From NCBI GenBank assembly GCA_936908745.1, contig CAKZFX010000012.1, forward strand, positions 1 to 64,000: a stretch of DNA of 64,000 nucleotides, read 5' to 3'. A program made the position numbers and the translations under genes. The stretch is from an uncultured Chitinophagaceae bacterium (GTDB lineage: Bacteria > Bacteroidota > Bacteroidia > Chitinophagales > Chitinophagaceae). The notes beneath the pieces are model-generated. The model saw only the letters and a program-made list of their open reading frames with translations. It was not told the origin of the DNA and searched no databases. Of this stretch, positions 43,101-50,941 are shown piece after piece (position 1 is the first letter of the stretch; each line of letters starts with the position of its first letter).

Positions 43101-44474
43101 ATGCAATCTGTAAACGATTTTCAACGCCCCTTTTTTATTGGTGTGGCCGGCAGCGGCATGAGTGCCATTGCCCAATACCTGCAAGGCACGGGCAAGCAAG
43201 TGTCGGGCAGTGACCGTTTTTTTAAAGAAGGAGAAGAGAATGAAACCCGCACCAAGCTCGAAGCGGAAGGCATTCGTTGTTTCCTGCAAAACGGTGAAGG
43301 GATTAATGAACACACCGATTTAATTGTGGTGTCAACTGCGGTAGAAGATACCGTGCCGGAAGTACAGAAAGCAAAACAACTGAATATCCCGATCATCAAA
43401 CGGTCGGAACTGCTGTCAATCATAGCAGCGAGTAAAAAGACAATTGCCGTTGGCGGCACAAGTGGCAAAAGCACCACCAGCGCCATGTTATTTGATATAT
43501 TGGAAGAAGCGGGTTTGCAACCCAGCATTATCAGTGGCGCCGGGTTGGTAAGTATCATCAAACAAGGAAAAATAGGCAACGCAAAAGTAGGAGCGGGTGA
43601 ATGGCTGGTGATCGAAGCGGATGAAAGCGATGGCTCCATTGTGCAATACAAACCAGCCATTGGTTTACTATTGAATGTTGACAAAGACCATAAGGAAATA
43701 GATGTGCTGATGGATGTGTTCAGTATGTTTAAAAAGAACAGCCGGCAATTTGTAGTGAATCGTTCGCATCCGCTGGCCAGGCAGCTTTCGGCTGATGCTA
43801 AGAATGATTTTTCATTGGATGCGGCAACAGGCGCCCATTTTATTGCCGGCGGTTTTGAGCAGCACGGATTGACGATTTCGTTCCGGGTGAATGGCGTTGA
43901 CTTTTCACTGAACCTTGTGGGCCGGCATAATATGGAAAATGCGTTGGCGGCAGCATCGGTGGCGGCATTAGCTGGTGTAAGCCTTGAAATAAGTGCGGCG
44001 GCGTTGAAAAAATATGAAGGCATTTATCGTCGTCACCAGGTATTGGGGCAAAAGAACGGAGTATGGATGATAGATGACTATGCACACAATCCCGTAAAAT
44101 GTGCAGCCGCTATTGAAGCCTGCCAGCCGATTGCACCGAAAGTGATCGCTTGGTTTCAGCCGCATGGTTATGGCCCGACGAAATTTTTGCGAAAAGACTT
44201 TGTGGAAGAGATCGGTAAAATATTGCGACCCGACGATGAAATATGGATGAGTGAGATTTTTTATGCCGGTGGCACGGCGGTAAAAGATATTTCTTCCAAT
44301 GATTTAATAGAGGATCTGAAAGCCATCAACAAGCCTGCATTCTTTGTAGAAAACAGGAATGATTTTTTAGAAGCAGTACGCCCGCATCTTACCGGCAACT
44401 GTGTACTGCTGATCATGGGTGCCAGAGACCCTTCATTGGAATATTTTGCAAAACAGGTATGGCAGGAATTATAA
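43101..44474 (+). CDS. Mur ligase family protein (MurC/Mpl-like)
   Basis: 457 residues of the three-domain Mur ligase fold. The N-terminal domain (1-110) has GVAGSGMSAIAQYL. The ATP-binding domain has GGTSGKSTTSAM (119-130) in place of the usual GTHGKTTT, and VIEADESDGS. The C-terminal domain has DDYAHNPVKCAAAIEAC. It lies outside any cell-wall cluster and resembles MurC or Mpl, so it may recycle or ligate murein peptide. The P-loop changes (H to S, T to S) leave the substrate in doubt. Confidence 0.87.
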   Translation: MQSVNDFQRPFFIGVAGSGMSAIAQYLQGTGKQVSGSDRFFKEGEENETRTKLEAEGIRCFLQNGEGINEHTDLIVVSTAVEDTVPEVQKAKQLNIPIIKRSELLSIIAASKKTIAVGGTSGKSTTSAMLFDILEEAGLQPSIISGAGLVSIIKQGKIGNAKVGAGEWLVIEADESDGSIVQYKPAIGLLLNVDKDHKEIDVLMDVFSMFKKNSRQFVVNRSHPLARQLSADAKNDFSLDAATGAHFIAGGFEQHGLTISFRVNGVDFSLNLVGRHNMENALAAASVAALAGVSLEISAAALKKYEGIYRRHQVLGQKNGVWMIDDYAHNPVKCAAAIEACQPIAPKVIAWFQPHGYGPTKFLRKDFVEEIGKILRPDDEIWMSEIFYAGGTAVKDISSNDLIEDLKAINKPAFFVENRNDFLEAVRPHLTGNCVLLIMGARDPSLEYFAKQVWQEL

Positions 44475-44954
44475 AGCAGGTTCGGCCATCGCTTCTTTAG
44501 CCACCGGCAGGAACATATACCATGACAAAGCCATTAATAACTCGGGGTGAGAAACAAGACTGTTTTTATCCTCAAAGCGAAGAGACGTATCGCCATTGTT
44601 AATATCGAGTCCGCATACAACTAAAGGTGGCCCGGTTTCGTCTTTATAAAGGACCAGTTCTGTTACTTCGTTTTGCCGGGTGCTGTAATAAAACCGGTCT
44701 TCATTGATGCTGATGAAATTGCCTTTTTCATCTGTTCCGAGTTCACCCAGTTTTATTCCATACTCTGTACGCAACACTGTTTTATTTCTGCGAAAACCTT
44801 CTTTACGGATCAGGAAAACCCTTTTCTCCTCTTCGCAATCCACTCTTGCCGTATTGGAAAAAGGATGTAGCGTAAGGGTCAGTAATTTCTTATCATTGTG
44901 ACGCAGTTGATACGTTTCACTGGAAGAAGTCGTGCTGATGTTTTCCCATTTCAT
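44469..44954 (-). CDS. Conserved-looking protein of unknown function
   Basis: 161 residues from ATG 44954 (MKWENISTTSSSETYQL; a TTG 27 bases upstream is weaker). No signal peptide. Alternating beta-strands (LTLTLHPFSNTARVDCEEEKRVFLIRK, FYYSTRQNEVTELVLYK) suggest a tubby/scramblase-like or beta-barrel domain, ending in a helix with ELLMALSWYMFLPVAKEAM. Family not recognised. The gene overlaps the Mur-ligase stop by six bases. Confidence 0.6.
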   Translation of the reverse strand: MKWENISTTSSSETYQLRHNDKKLLTLTLHPFSNTARVDCEEEKRVFLIRKEGFRRNKTVLRTEYGIKLGELGTDEKGNFISINEDRFYYSTRQNEVTELVLYKDETGPPLVVCGLDINNGDTSLRFEDKNSLVSHPELLMALSWYMFLPVAKEAMAEPAL

Positions 44955-45120
44955 GATAACATGATTTAATGAATAGGCCAAGAAGAAGAAAAGTACGAAC
45001 TCAAATAAGGAATAAACGGTAGCTAATAAGAATTAATAATTACTTAATACTACACTACATTTGGTGCGTAAACTGTGCGAAAACAACCATTTGTCCACAG
45101 TAAAAAATGAAAACAAAGCT

Positions 45121-45600
45121 ATGCTGACAGATAAAGAGAAAAAATACCTGCAAAGGGCCGTAGAGCTTTCTTTAGAGGGAATGGAAAACGGTCATGGTGG
45201 TCCGTTTGGATGTGTGATTGTATTAAACGATGAGATTGTGGGCGAAGGTTTCAACACAGTGACTTCCTCAAATGACCCTACGGCACATGCCGAAGTAGTG
45301 GCCATAAGAAATGCTTGTGCAAAGCTCGGTACGCATCAGTTAGAAGACTGTGTTGTTTATACCAGTTGCGAACCTTGCCCGATGTGTCTGGGTGCTATCT
45401 ATTGGGCAAGACCTGCCCGTGTGGTGTATGCCAACACAAAAGAAGAAGCCGCGGCTGTTGGCTTTGACGATGATTTTATTTATACAGAAATCAATGCCCC
45501 GATGAACGAACGCAAAATACCTTTCCAGCACGAAGCCCATGCATTGGCTAAAGAGATATTTGCACAATGGAAAGAGTGGGAAGGGAAGAAGGAGTACTGA
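45121..45600 (+). CDS. Nucleoside deaminase (guanine deaminase-like)
   Basis: 159 residues of the cytidine/deoxycytidylate deaminase superfamily. Zinc ligands and catalytic Glu: HAE at 56-58, and CEPCPMC with C86 and C89. GGPFGCVIV near the N-terminus and EINAPMNERKIPFQHE near the C-terminus are typical of the GuaD / tRNA-independent branch. It likely deaminates guanine or a related base, the substrate being inferred. The start is ATG 45121; a TTG at 45061 is in frame but precedes the homologous sequence. A repeat array follows. Confidence 0.87.
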   Translation: MLTDKEKKYLQRAVELSLEGMENGHGGPFGCVIVLNDEIVGEGFNTVTSSNDPTAHAEVVAIRNACAKLGTHQLEDCVVYTSCEPCPMCLGAIYWARPARVVYANTKEEAAAVGFDDDFIYTEINAPMNERKIPFQHEAHALAKEIFAQWKEWEGKKEY

Positions 45601-45940
45601 GTCTGGAGTCGTTAGTCAAGAGTCGATAGTGAGGAAACAATAGGCAAGCTCGTTCCGCAGCGACTTTTTATGGAAGAGAAGGAGTCTGAGGTCGTTAGTC
45701 AAGAGTTGATAGTCAGGAGACTATAGGCAATAAGCAAGCTCGTTCCGTTGGAACGTTTCATAGAAAGAAAGTTGGGAAGTGGGCAGTCTCGTCCCGTAGG
45801 GACGTCTCATAGGAAGGAGTCGTTAGTCAGGAGTCGGGAGTGAAGCTGACACAATAGGCAAGCTCGTTCCGTAGGAACGTTTCATAGAAAGAGAGTTGGG
45901 GAGTGGGCAGTATCGTCCCGTAGGGACGTTTCATAGCTGG
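45601..45940. repeat. Three-unit composite hairpin repeat array
   Basis: Units of about 85-130 bases start at 45604, 45688 and 45815. Each has words of the type GTCGTTAGTCAAGAGTCGATAG, then AGGCAAGCT and a CGTTCC hairpin. The later two continue TTTCATAGAAAG, GTTGGG, GTGGGCAGT and a CGTCCC hairpin. Hairpins: 45741-45755, 45790-45804, 45865-45879, 45914-45928, all with 3-base loops (GTT or GTA). Unit 1 has a decayed copy. The array runs into the 3' end of the gene at 45882. Confidence 0.75.
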
Positions 45941-46325
45941 TAGGAGCAGGATTAGTGTTATCTCGTTGCTGGTGCATCCGGTGAATAACAAAATAGCTGA
46001 GCACGATCAGCAGTAATAAAATAAGAATAGCGATATAGAGCCATGGTTGCTCTTTTAGCTTCATCTTTTCTTTGCGCTGTTTTTTCTTCTCCGTTCTTTT
46101 TTTAAGGTCACGGTTCAGCGCATCCACCATGAAAGAGATCTGCTGTTTATCCTTGATAGCATCCAGTCCTTCCATCGCATCATCCGCAAATTCATTGTCC
46201 ACCAGCATTTTTTCTACCTCATGTTTTTTCTCGGGCGAAAGCTTGCCTTGCAGGTAAAGCATTAAAGTTTCCTGGTCAACGTCCGGGGAGAGATTGGATA
46301 ATATGTCTTTCAGGTTATCAGCCAT
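45882..46325 (-). CDS. Anti-sigma-like membrane protein with repeat-derived C-terminus
   Basis: 147 residues. Residues 1-90 form a hydrophilic helical head (DVDQETLMLYLQGKLSPEKKHEVE resembles a zf-HC2/ZAS-type anti-sigma head without the zinc ligands). A basic stretch (about 78-92) precedes one membrane helix (about 96-113). The last 18 residues (SYETSLRDDTAHSPTLFL) and the stop are encoded by the third unit of the hairpin array. It starts one base inside the sigma stop (TGATG). Likely antagonist of that sigma factor (inference). Confidence 0.75.
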   Translation of the reverse strand: MADNLKDILSNLSPDVDQETLMLYLQGKLSPEKKHEVEKMLVDNEFADDAMEGLDAIKDKQQISFMVDALNRDLKKRTEKKKQRKEKMKLKEQPWLYIAILILLLLIVLSYFVIHRMHQQRDNTNPAPTSYETSLRDDTAHSPTLFL

Positions 46326-46984
46326 CAGTTCTCTTGTTCCTCATTTAATTTTTTCTCGATCCAGTTTTTCAGGTTGCGTTTGCCATTCTGAATATAGCTC
46401 TTTACCTGTAACAGGTTGTAGCCGGTTTCTTCGGCCACTTCCTGGTAGCTTTTCTTTTGGAGGTAAAACAAAGTTACACATTGCTGTTGCTCGGGGTTTA
46501 ATTCTTTCAGCCCCTCTTCCATCAATGCCAGCGTATGATCGTTTTGCTGCAATACCTGTGTATCGCTTTCTTCGGCGGGCGTGGCGCTGTGGCGTTCAGT
46601 CAGTTCCGCTGCTGCCTTGCCCTGCCGGTCCCTGATCTTCATCAGGCAATGATTTTTTGCCACCATATAAAGCCAGGATTTGAAATACTCCACTTTGTAT
46701 TTATGCAATTCCTGTATCACTTTCAGGAAAACCTGCTGCACACTGTCCCTGGCATCGTCTTCATTCTTCAAATATTTCATGCACACACCCAGCAGCAGCA
46801 ACGTATAGCGCTGCAACAGGATACCCAGCCACTCATTGTCACGGTCGGCATAAAAGCGTTCCAGCAATTCGGCGTCGGTTATATGTGCATGTTTGTCGTT
46901 ATTCACAAATGGAAAATAACTCTTTTGTATGGATTGGATGCAATACCGCCATAATTTCATAATTCTTTGCCAGCTTCTATTCAT
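46325..46984 (-). CDS. RNA polymerase ECF-type sigma factor
   Basis: 219 residues. Region 2 is about 50-120 (YLKNEDDARDSVQQVFLKVIQE, with SWLYMVAKNHCLMKIRDRQGK) and region 4 about 155-205 (LNPEQQQCVTLFYLQKKSYQEVAEETGY). It is translationally coupled to the anti-sigma-like gene downstream. The promoter pair seen before the 12347 sigma gene is not present here, so it probably has a different target. Confidence 0.9.
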   Translation of the reverse strand: MNRSWQRIMKLWRYCIQSIQKSYFPFVNNDKHAHITDAELLERFYADRDNEWLGILLQRYTLLLLGVCMKYLKNEDDARDSVQQVFLKVIQELHKYKVEYFKSWLYMVAKNHCLMKIRDRQGKAAAELTERHSATPAEESDTQVLQQNDHTLALMEEGLKELNPEQQQCVTLFYLQKKSYQEVAEETGYNLLQVKSYIQNGKRNLKNWIEKKLNEEQEN

Positions 46985-47007
46985 TTATTTTTGATAAAAT
47001 TTTTTGT

Positions 47008-47775
47008 ATGGAGTATGCAGTTGTGAATGTGCCCGCCGCCCCGGTACGGTTAAAGCCACGTCACCAGCGGGAAATGGTGAACCAATTGTTGTTTGGCGAA
47101 AAGGTGCGGATCATAAAAGAAAAAGGGGCGCTATGGGTCAAAGTGCAAAGCCTGCATGATAACTATGAAGGCTGGATGACCAGCAATTTGCTGCAGGCAA
47201 TTACAGAAGCCGAAGCCAAAACACCTGCTACTTATATAGCTTCGGGCATTATCAATACCGTAACGATCCATGCATCTTCCCTGCAGATACCTGCGGGAGC
47301 GTATCTCAATAACTATAAAGACAGGGTTGGAAAAACGGGTACCACCGATTATCGTTTTGAAGGCGAGATGACGGATAGCATGTCAGTGCAGCCTTCTGCT
47401 GCATTAGCAGAACAGCTGACCAAACGCTGGCTCAACGTGCCTTATCTCTGGGGTGGTCGTACCGTATTTGGTATTGATTGCAGCGGTTTTGTGCAAGTAA
47501 ACTTCAGGCTGATGGGCGTTCCGTTGCCAAGAGATGCATGGCAACAGGCGCAGGAAGGCGAGCCGGTAAAAAAGTTAAAAGATGCGGTAACAGGTGATCT
47601 TGCTTTTTTTGATGATAAAGACGAGATCGTTCATGTGGGTATGCTGCTCAACAGTGAAGAGATCATCCATGCGTCGGGCAAAGTGCGGGTTGACCAGATT
47701 GATAAGAAAGGAATTATTCATTCCGAAAATGGCAAACGTACCCACCAGTTAAAGGCCATTCGCCGGTACTGGTAG
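47008..47775 (+). CDS. NlpC/P60 cell-wall endopeptidase with SH3-like domains
   Basis: 255 residues. Bacterial SH3-like regions occupy about 1-115, followed by an NlpC/P60 catalytic domain (about 130-255). The catalytic C158 is in FGIDCSGFVQ, H209 in DEIVHVGMLL, and H221 in EIIHASG. It should cleave gamma-D-Glu-diaminopimelate bonds in murein peptides. No signal peptide is visible, so it may act on cytoplasmic recycled muropeptides or use a non-classical route. A TATTTTTG box lies at 46986-46993. The gene overlaps the next minus-strand gene by 27 bases. Confidence 0.88.
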   Translation: MEYAVVNVPAAPVRLKPRHQREMVNQLLFGEKVRIIKEKGALWVKVQSLHDNYEGWMTSNLLQAITEAEAKTPATYIASGIINTVTIHASSLQIPAGAYLNNYKDRVGKTGTTDYRFEGEMTDSMSVQPSAALAEQLTKRWLNVPYLWGGRTVFGIDCSGFVQVNFRLMGVPLPRDAWQQAQEGEPVKKLKDAVTGDLAFFDDKDEIVHVGMLLNSEEIIHASGKVRVDQIDKKGIIHSENGKRTHQLKAIRRYW

Positions 47776-48378
47776 CCATGCGGTATTGTCCGTTACCCAA
47801 AAGCTGATGGTAATGGCAAACAGGTTTTCCTTTTTCCCGGCTGAACTGCTCCATGCAATGGCGAGCGGGTAGAAGCCGGAAATGGAAGAATGAAAATTGG
47901 TGATTTCTCCTTCGGCTCCTTTGGCATCCGTTACTTTTTGAATGGAAGCGCCGGGAAAATCCTTTTTATATTTCTTAAGAAATTTTGCATACTCTTCTTT
48001 TACATCTTTAAGCCCGTCTTCTCCTTCGGGCGCATAACCGATCAACTGGTAGATATAGTAGGATTTCAGGTAGTCCACGGTGTCGGCGATCATCACTTCC
48101 CGTTCGGCCAATGTTATTTTACTGCCGATACCGGGAAAGAAAAAAGGTTTGTGTGAAAGATAATTTCCCGAGAAATAAAAAAGGGTAGAGTCTGTTTTTT
48201 TATGAAGGCTTACATTTTTTGCAGCGGGATCGTTCAGGAGTTTAGTAAGAAAACTACTGAACTCTGCAGCAAACGGATCGGCGCGGTAATAATTCTTAGC
48301 AATTTTAAACGTGGATTGTTGTGCATCCGCAAAAAATGCAATGGCAAGCAGCAGTATAGCAAGGCTTGTTTTTCTCAT
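47749..48378 (-). CDS. Exported protein of unknown function
   Basis: 209 residues with a signal peptide (RKTSLAILLLAIAFFADAQ). The mature part is mixed alpha/beta with FLTKLLNDPAAKNVS, SGNYLSHKPFFFPGIGSKI and the helical YLKSYYIYQLIGYAPEGEDGLKDV. I do not recognise the family. The C-terminus overlaps the NlpC/P60 gene on the other strand by 27 bases. Confidence 0.6.
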   Translation of the reverse strand: MRKTSLAILLLAIAFFADAQQSTFKIAKNYYRADPFAAEFSSFLTKLLNDPAAKNVSLHKKTDSTLFYFSGNYLSHKPFFFPGIGSKITLAEREVMIADTVDYLKSYYIYQLIGYAPEGEDGLKDVKEEYAKFLKKYKKDFPGASIQKVTDAKGAEGEITNFHSSISGFYPLAIAWSSSAGKKENLFAITISFWVTDNTAWLPVPANGL

Positions 48379-48423
48379 TATTTAAAAATAAGAAATGGAC
48401 AGTAAAGGAATAACGAGGGATTG

Positions 48424-48864
48424 TTAAAAGAGTCCTTTTATCCACTTGTAAATGGCAACATCCCAGCCCAGCATTTTAAAAGCTGTATAGAACAGAATGA
48501 CAGCAAATATTCTTTTCAGCATCGTCTCATTGATAGCCATGGCGATCTTGCTGCCAAAATAGCCGCCAACGATAAAACCAGCACCGAGTAACAGCACTAC
48601 CCGTAAGTCAATGGGTGTTCCCAGTTCCTGGCATTTGTTGTAGTAATAGATGGATGCAAGTATAACGACCGGCAATGTAAGTACTGCCAGTGAAGTGCCC
48701 TGCGCCTGGTGTTGTGTATAGCTGAGAAAGAAAACCAATGCCGGTACCATGATGATGCCGCCGCCTACACCCACCAAACCGCTTAATACACCGGCGCCAA
48801 AACCGATGGCGATCACCATCAGCAATAATTCCGTATTCATAGTATGGGTTTGAGGGCTTTTCAT
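48424..48864 (-). CDS. TauE/SafE-type membrane protein, half-length
   Basis: 146 residues, about half the usual TauE/SafE length (about 250). The first half is the conserved repeat with GFGAGVLSGLVGVGGGIIMVP, and QGTSLAVLTLPVV follows. Four hydrophobic segments are seen. It may form a dimer to make a full transporter of sulfite or organosulfur compounds. Its start overlaps the ppa stop by four bases (ATGA). Confidence 0.82.
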   Translation of the reverse strand: MKSPQTHTMNTELLLMVIAIGFGAGVLSGLVGVGGGIIMVPALVFFLSYTQHQAQGTSLAVLTLPVVILASIYYYNKCQELGTPIDLRVVLLLGAGFIVGGYFGSKIAMAINETMLKRIFAVILFYTAFKMLGWDVAIYKWIKGLF

Positions 48865-49403
48865 TTTTTAAAACTTTCTTTGTAAAACGCTATCGCTTCA
48901 TTGATGATGCGGCAGGCCGTGTCTTTGTCCTGGAAATTATCAATCTCCACTTTTTTATTTTCCAGCACTTTGTATTGTTCAAAGAAATTGCGCAGCTCTA
49001 ATAAAAAGTGTTGTGGCAGGTCTTCCATCTTGTCATAATGGTTTACCGAAGGATCTTTGGCGGCTACGGCGATAATTTTATCATCCACTTGCCCGCTGTC
49101 GATCATCTGCATATTGCCGATGATCTTGGCATCTACAATACACAAGGACTGGATGCTTTGTGAGCAAAGCACCAGGATGTCCAGCGGGTCATTATCCTGT
49201 CCCAATGTGCGGGGAATAAAACCATAATTTACCGGGTAGTGAAACGAAGAATAGATCACACGGTCCAGTTTCAGGAGGCCGGTTGTTTTATCCACTTCAT
49301 ATTTTGCCCTTGAGCCCTGGGGAATTTCAATCAGCGCATTTACTACTTCGGGAGCGTTGTCACCATAATGTGTCCCATGCCAGGGATGATGTACTGTAAG
49401 CAT
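48861..49403 (-). CDS. ppa: Inorganic pyrophosphatase, family I
   Basis: 180 residues. The active-site residues are visible: the metal-binding DxxDxxD is DNDPLDILVL with further D in VDDKIIAVAAKDP, plus ALIEIPQGSRAKYEVDK and YSSFHYPVNYGFIP. Family-I enzymes hydrolyse PPi and drive biosynthesis. They are strongly inhibited by fluoride, and the gene directly upstream is crcB, so the pair may be a fluoride-protection unit. Confidence 0.95.
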   Translation of the reverse strand: MLTVHHPWHGTHYGDNAPEVVNALIEIPQGSRAKYEVDKTTGLLKLDRVIYSSFHYPVNYGFIPRTLGQDNDPLDILVLCSQSIQSLCIVDAKIIGNMQMIDSGQVDDKIIAVAAKDPSVNHYDKMEDLPQHFLLELRNFFEQYKVLENKKVEIDNFQDKDTACRIINEAIAFYKESFKK

Positions 49404-49416
49404 ATAAACGATTTTT

Positions 49417-49788
49417 TCAGCGGGCGATTTTCATTCCGACATACGTGGCCAGCAGGCCGGCAATCACACTTCCCGCAATGTATAAAAAGAATAAAGCAAG
49501 CCTGTTTTCTTTTAGTAATCCCATTCCTTCCAATGTAAAAGCAGAGAAAGTGGTGAAGCCGCCACAGATACCTGTCATCAGGAATAGTTTCCAGTTTTCA
49601 GTAGCAGCAAAGGATTTAAAACTAAGACCCCAGAATAAACCGATCAATAAGCAGCCTGTGATGTTCACGGCAAACGTGCCCCAGGGAAAGTGTGCAGGAT
49701 ATACCTGGCTCAGCCACCGTTGCGAAAGATAACGGGCCATGCTGCCAAGTCCTCCGCCCAGTCCTACCAGCAACAGGTTGCGGATCAT
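49417..49788 (-). CDS. crcB: Fluoride channel CrcB (Fluc)
   Basis: 123 residues, four membrane helices. Signature motifs are present: GGGLGSMARYLSQ, WGTFAVNITGCLLIG, the GICGGFTTFSAFTLE block with the pore asparagine/phenylalanines, and the closing GMKIA. It exports F- as a dimer. It lies 13 bases upstream of ppa. Its start overlaps the stop of the upstream lipoprotein gene by four bases. No fluoride riboswitch is seen before that gene. Confidence 0.95.
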   Translation of the reverse strand: MIRNLLLVGLGGGLGSMARYLSQRWLSQVYPAHFPWGTFAVNITGCLLIGLFWGLSFKSFAATENWKLFLMTGICGGFTTFSAFTLEGMGLLKENRLALFFLYIAGSVIAGLLATYVGMKIAR

Positions 49789-50207
49789 GGCAGGCTATCG
49801 GTTTTATGTTTGAAAATATATTTGAAGTCAACCAGCCATTTACCATCTTCTTTTACCAGCTTCAATGAATCTTTCTGGTTGCGATAGGAGTTGGAATAAT
49901 AAATAATGCTGGTGCTGTCATCCATTTTTTTTGTTTCATGGATGATGATAGACGCTTCTTTGTATTTGGCTTTGTCCTCCGGCGTTGCCCGTTCGTTATA
50001 CAGGCGTTCGGCAGCACTAAAATCTTCGGCGTTTAATGAATCATCCACCAGGAATGTCCTTGCTTTTTTATAGTTGCCATCAAGTGCGGCGCGGATAAAT
50101 GTCCTTGCAGCATCCACATCGTTTTCAGGTTCGGTGGCGTTGGTCCTGTCATTTTCCTGGCAGGAAACAAGGACCAACAGTAAAAAGAAGGGGAGTAGTT
50201 GTTTCAT
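49785..50207 (-). CDS. Small DUF4878-like lipoprotein
   Basis: 140 residues from ATG 50207 (MKQLLPFFLLLVLVSCQEN). The lipobox is VLVSC with C16. The mature domain is the NTF2-like DUF4878 type (RTFIRAALDGNYKKARTFLVDDSLN, then SLKLVKEDGKWLVDFKYIF). Function unknown. First of the crcB-ppa-TauE operon by overlap. Confidence 0.75.
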   Translation of the reverse strand: MKQLLPFFLLLVLVSCQENDRTNATEPENDVDAARTFIRAALDGNYKKARTFLVDDSLNAEDFSAAERLYNERATPEDKAKYKEASIIIHETKKMDDSTSIIYYSNSYRNQKDSLKLVKEDGKWLVDFKYIFKHKTDSLP

Positions 50208-50241
50208 AATATGCAAATTACGAAAGTTTGAAAGCATAAAT

Positions 50242-50267
50242 AAAAAAAGCCCCGTTGAAGGGGCTTT
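50242..50267 (-). terminator. Terminator of the 50288-50875 gene
   Basis: GCCCC and GGGGC pair, extended by three A-T pairs on each side, with a six-base loop. On the minus strand a run of seven T follows. It also lies just upstream of the next minus-strand gene and thus separates the two transcripts. Confidence 0.82.
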
Positions 50268-50287
50268 CTCATAATTGCGGGGTGCAA

Positions 50288-50875
50288 TTAATTATTTTGT
50301 TTAAGGCTTTCCATAGCCTCTTTCATTTTAGGATCTTTCATCAGGCTGTCCAGTGATTCCATGCTTTTTTTCACATCTTCAGAATCAACTTTAATATCCT
50401 CACCTGATTCATTCATACCATCCAGGCCGCCATCTTTACCGGCTGATTCCATACCCATTTTCATCAGGGTGTTCATGCTGAAATCAACTTTCCAGGAGCC
50501 GTCTTCTTTTTTCAACGGGAAATCAAAAGTCTGTCCTTTCTTTTTGTTAGTGAAAGCAACAGTTGCTGTTTCACCTGTTATTTTAGCTTCGCCGATTTCC
50601 ACATCTTTGAAATCTTCTGACATGTCATCTTCTTTCTTTGCGTCTTTGCCCATTTTTTCTGCCATTTCCATTCCTTTCTTCATCATATCCATTGTAGCCT
50701 TACTGTCTTTTGTAGCCAGTTTAGCAGCGCCATCAATGTCTTTTTTTGACATTCTCTGGAAAAATTCAGTCAAAACAGCTTTAGGGTCGGAACCGTTTAC
50801 ACCACCACCTTTACAAGCAGCCAGCATAACAGCGGCCACAGTAACCATCAGCAGTGATTGGATCATTTTTTTCAT
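50288..50875 (-). CDS. DUF4878-like lipoprotein with Lys/Met-rich middle
   Basis: 195 residues from ATG 50875 (MKKMIQSLLMVTVAAVMLAACKGG; the lipobox is MLAAC, C21). The mature part has an NTF2-like start (DPKAVLTEFFQRMSKKDIDGAAKLA) with the DFPLKKEDGSWKVDFSMN block, similar to the 49785 lipoprotein. It ends in a Met/Ser/Asp-rich tail with ESLDSLMKDPKMKEAMESL. Function unknown; probably an outer-membrane lipoprotein. A clear terminator follows. Confidence 0.75.
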   Translation of the reverse strand: MKKMIQSLLMVTVAAVMLAACKGGGVNGSDPKAVLTEFFQRMSKKDIDGAAKLATKDSKATMDMMKKGMEMAEKMGKDAKKEDDMSEDFKDVEIGEAKITGETATVAFTNKKKGQTFDFPLKKEDGSWKVDFSMNTLMKMGMESAGKDGGLDGMNESGEDIKVDSEDVKKSMESLDSLMKDPKMKEAMESLKQNN

Positions 50876-50941
50876 TTGATTAGTTTTTAGGTTTTTTGTG
50901 TGTGGGCAAAAGTAGGTTTTCCCTTTCAATACTTATAATTA

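Noticed and set aside
43121..44023. 300-codon minus-strand frame
   Set aside because: Antisense to the Mur-ligase gene, no domain seen.
45601..45940. CRISPR array
   Set aside because: The units are long (85-130 bases), diverged and internally structured. There are no uniform 20-40 base repeats with unique spacers, and no cas genes.
50208..50287. Fluoride riboswitch before the crcB operon
   Set aside because: Only a terminator and a short spacer are here; no aptamer-like pseudoknot sequence was found.
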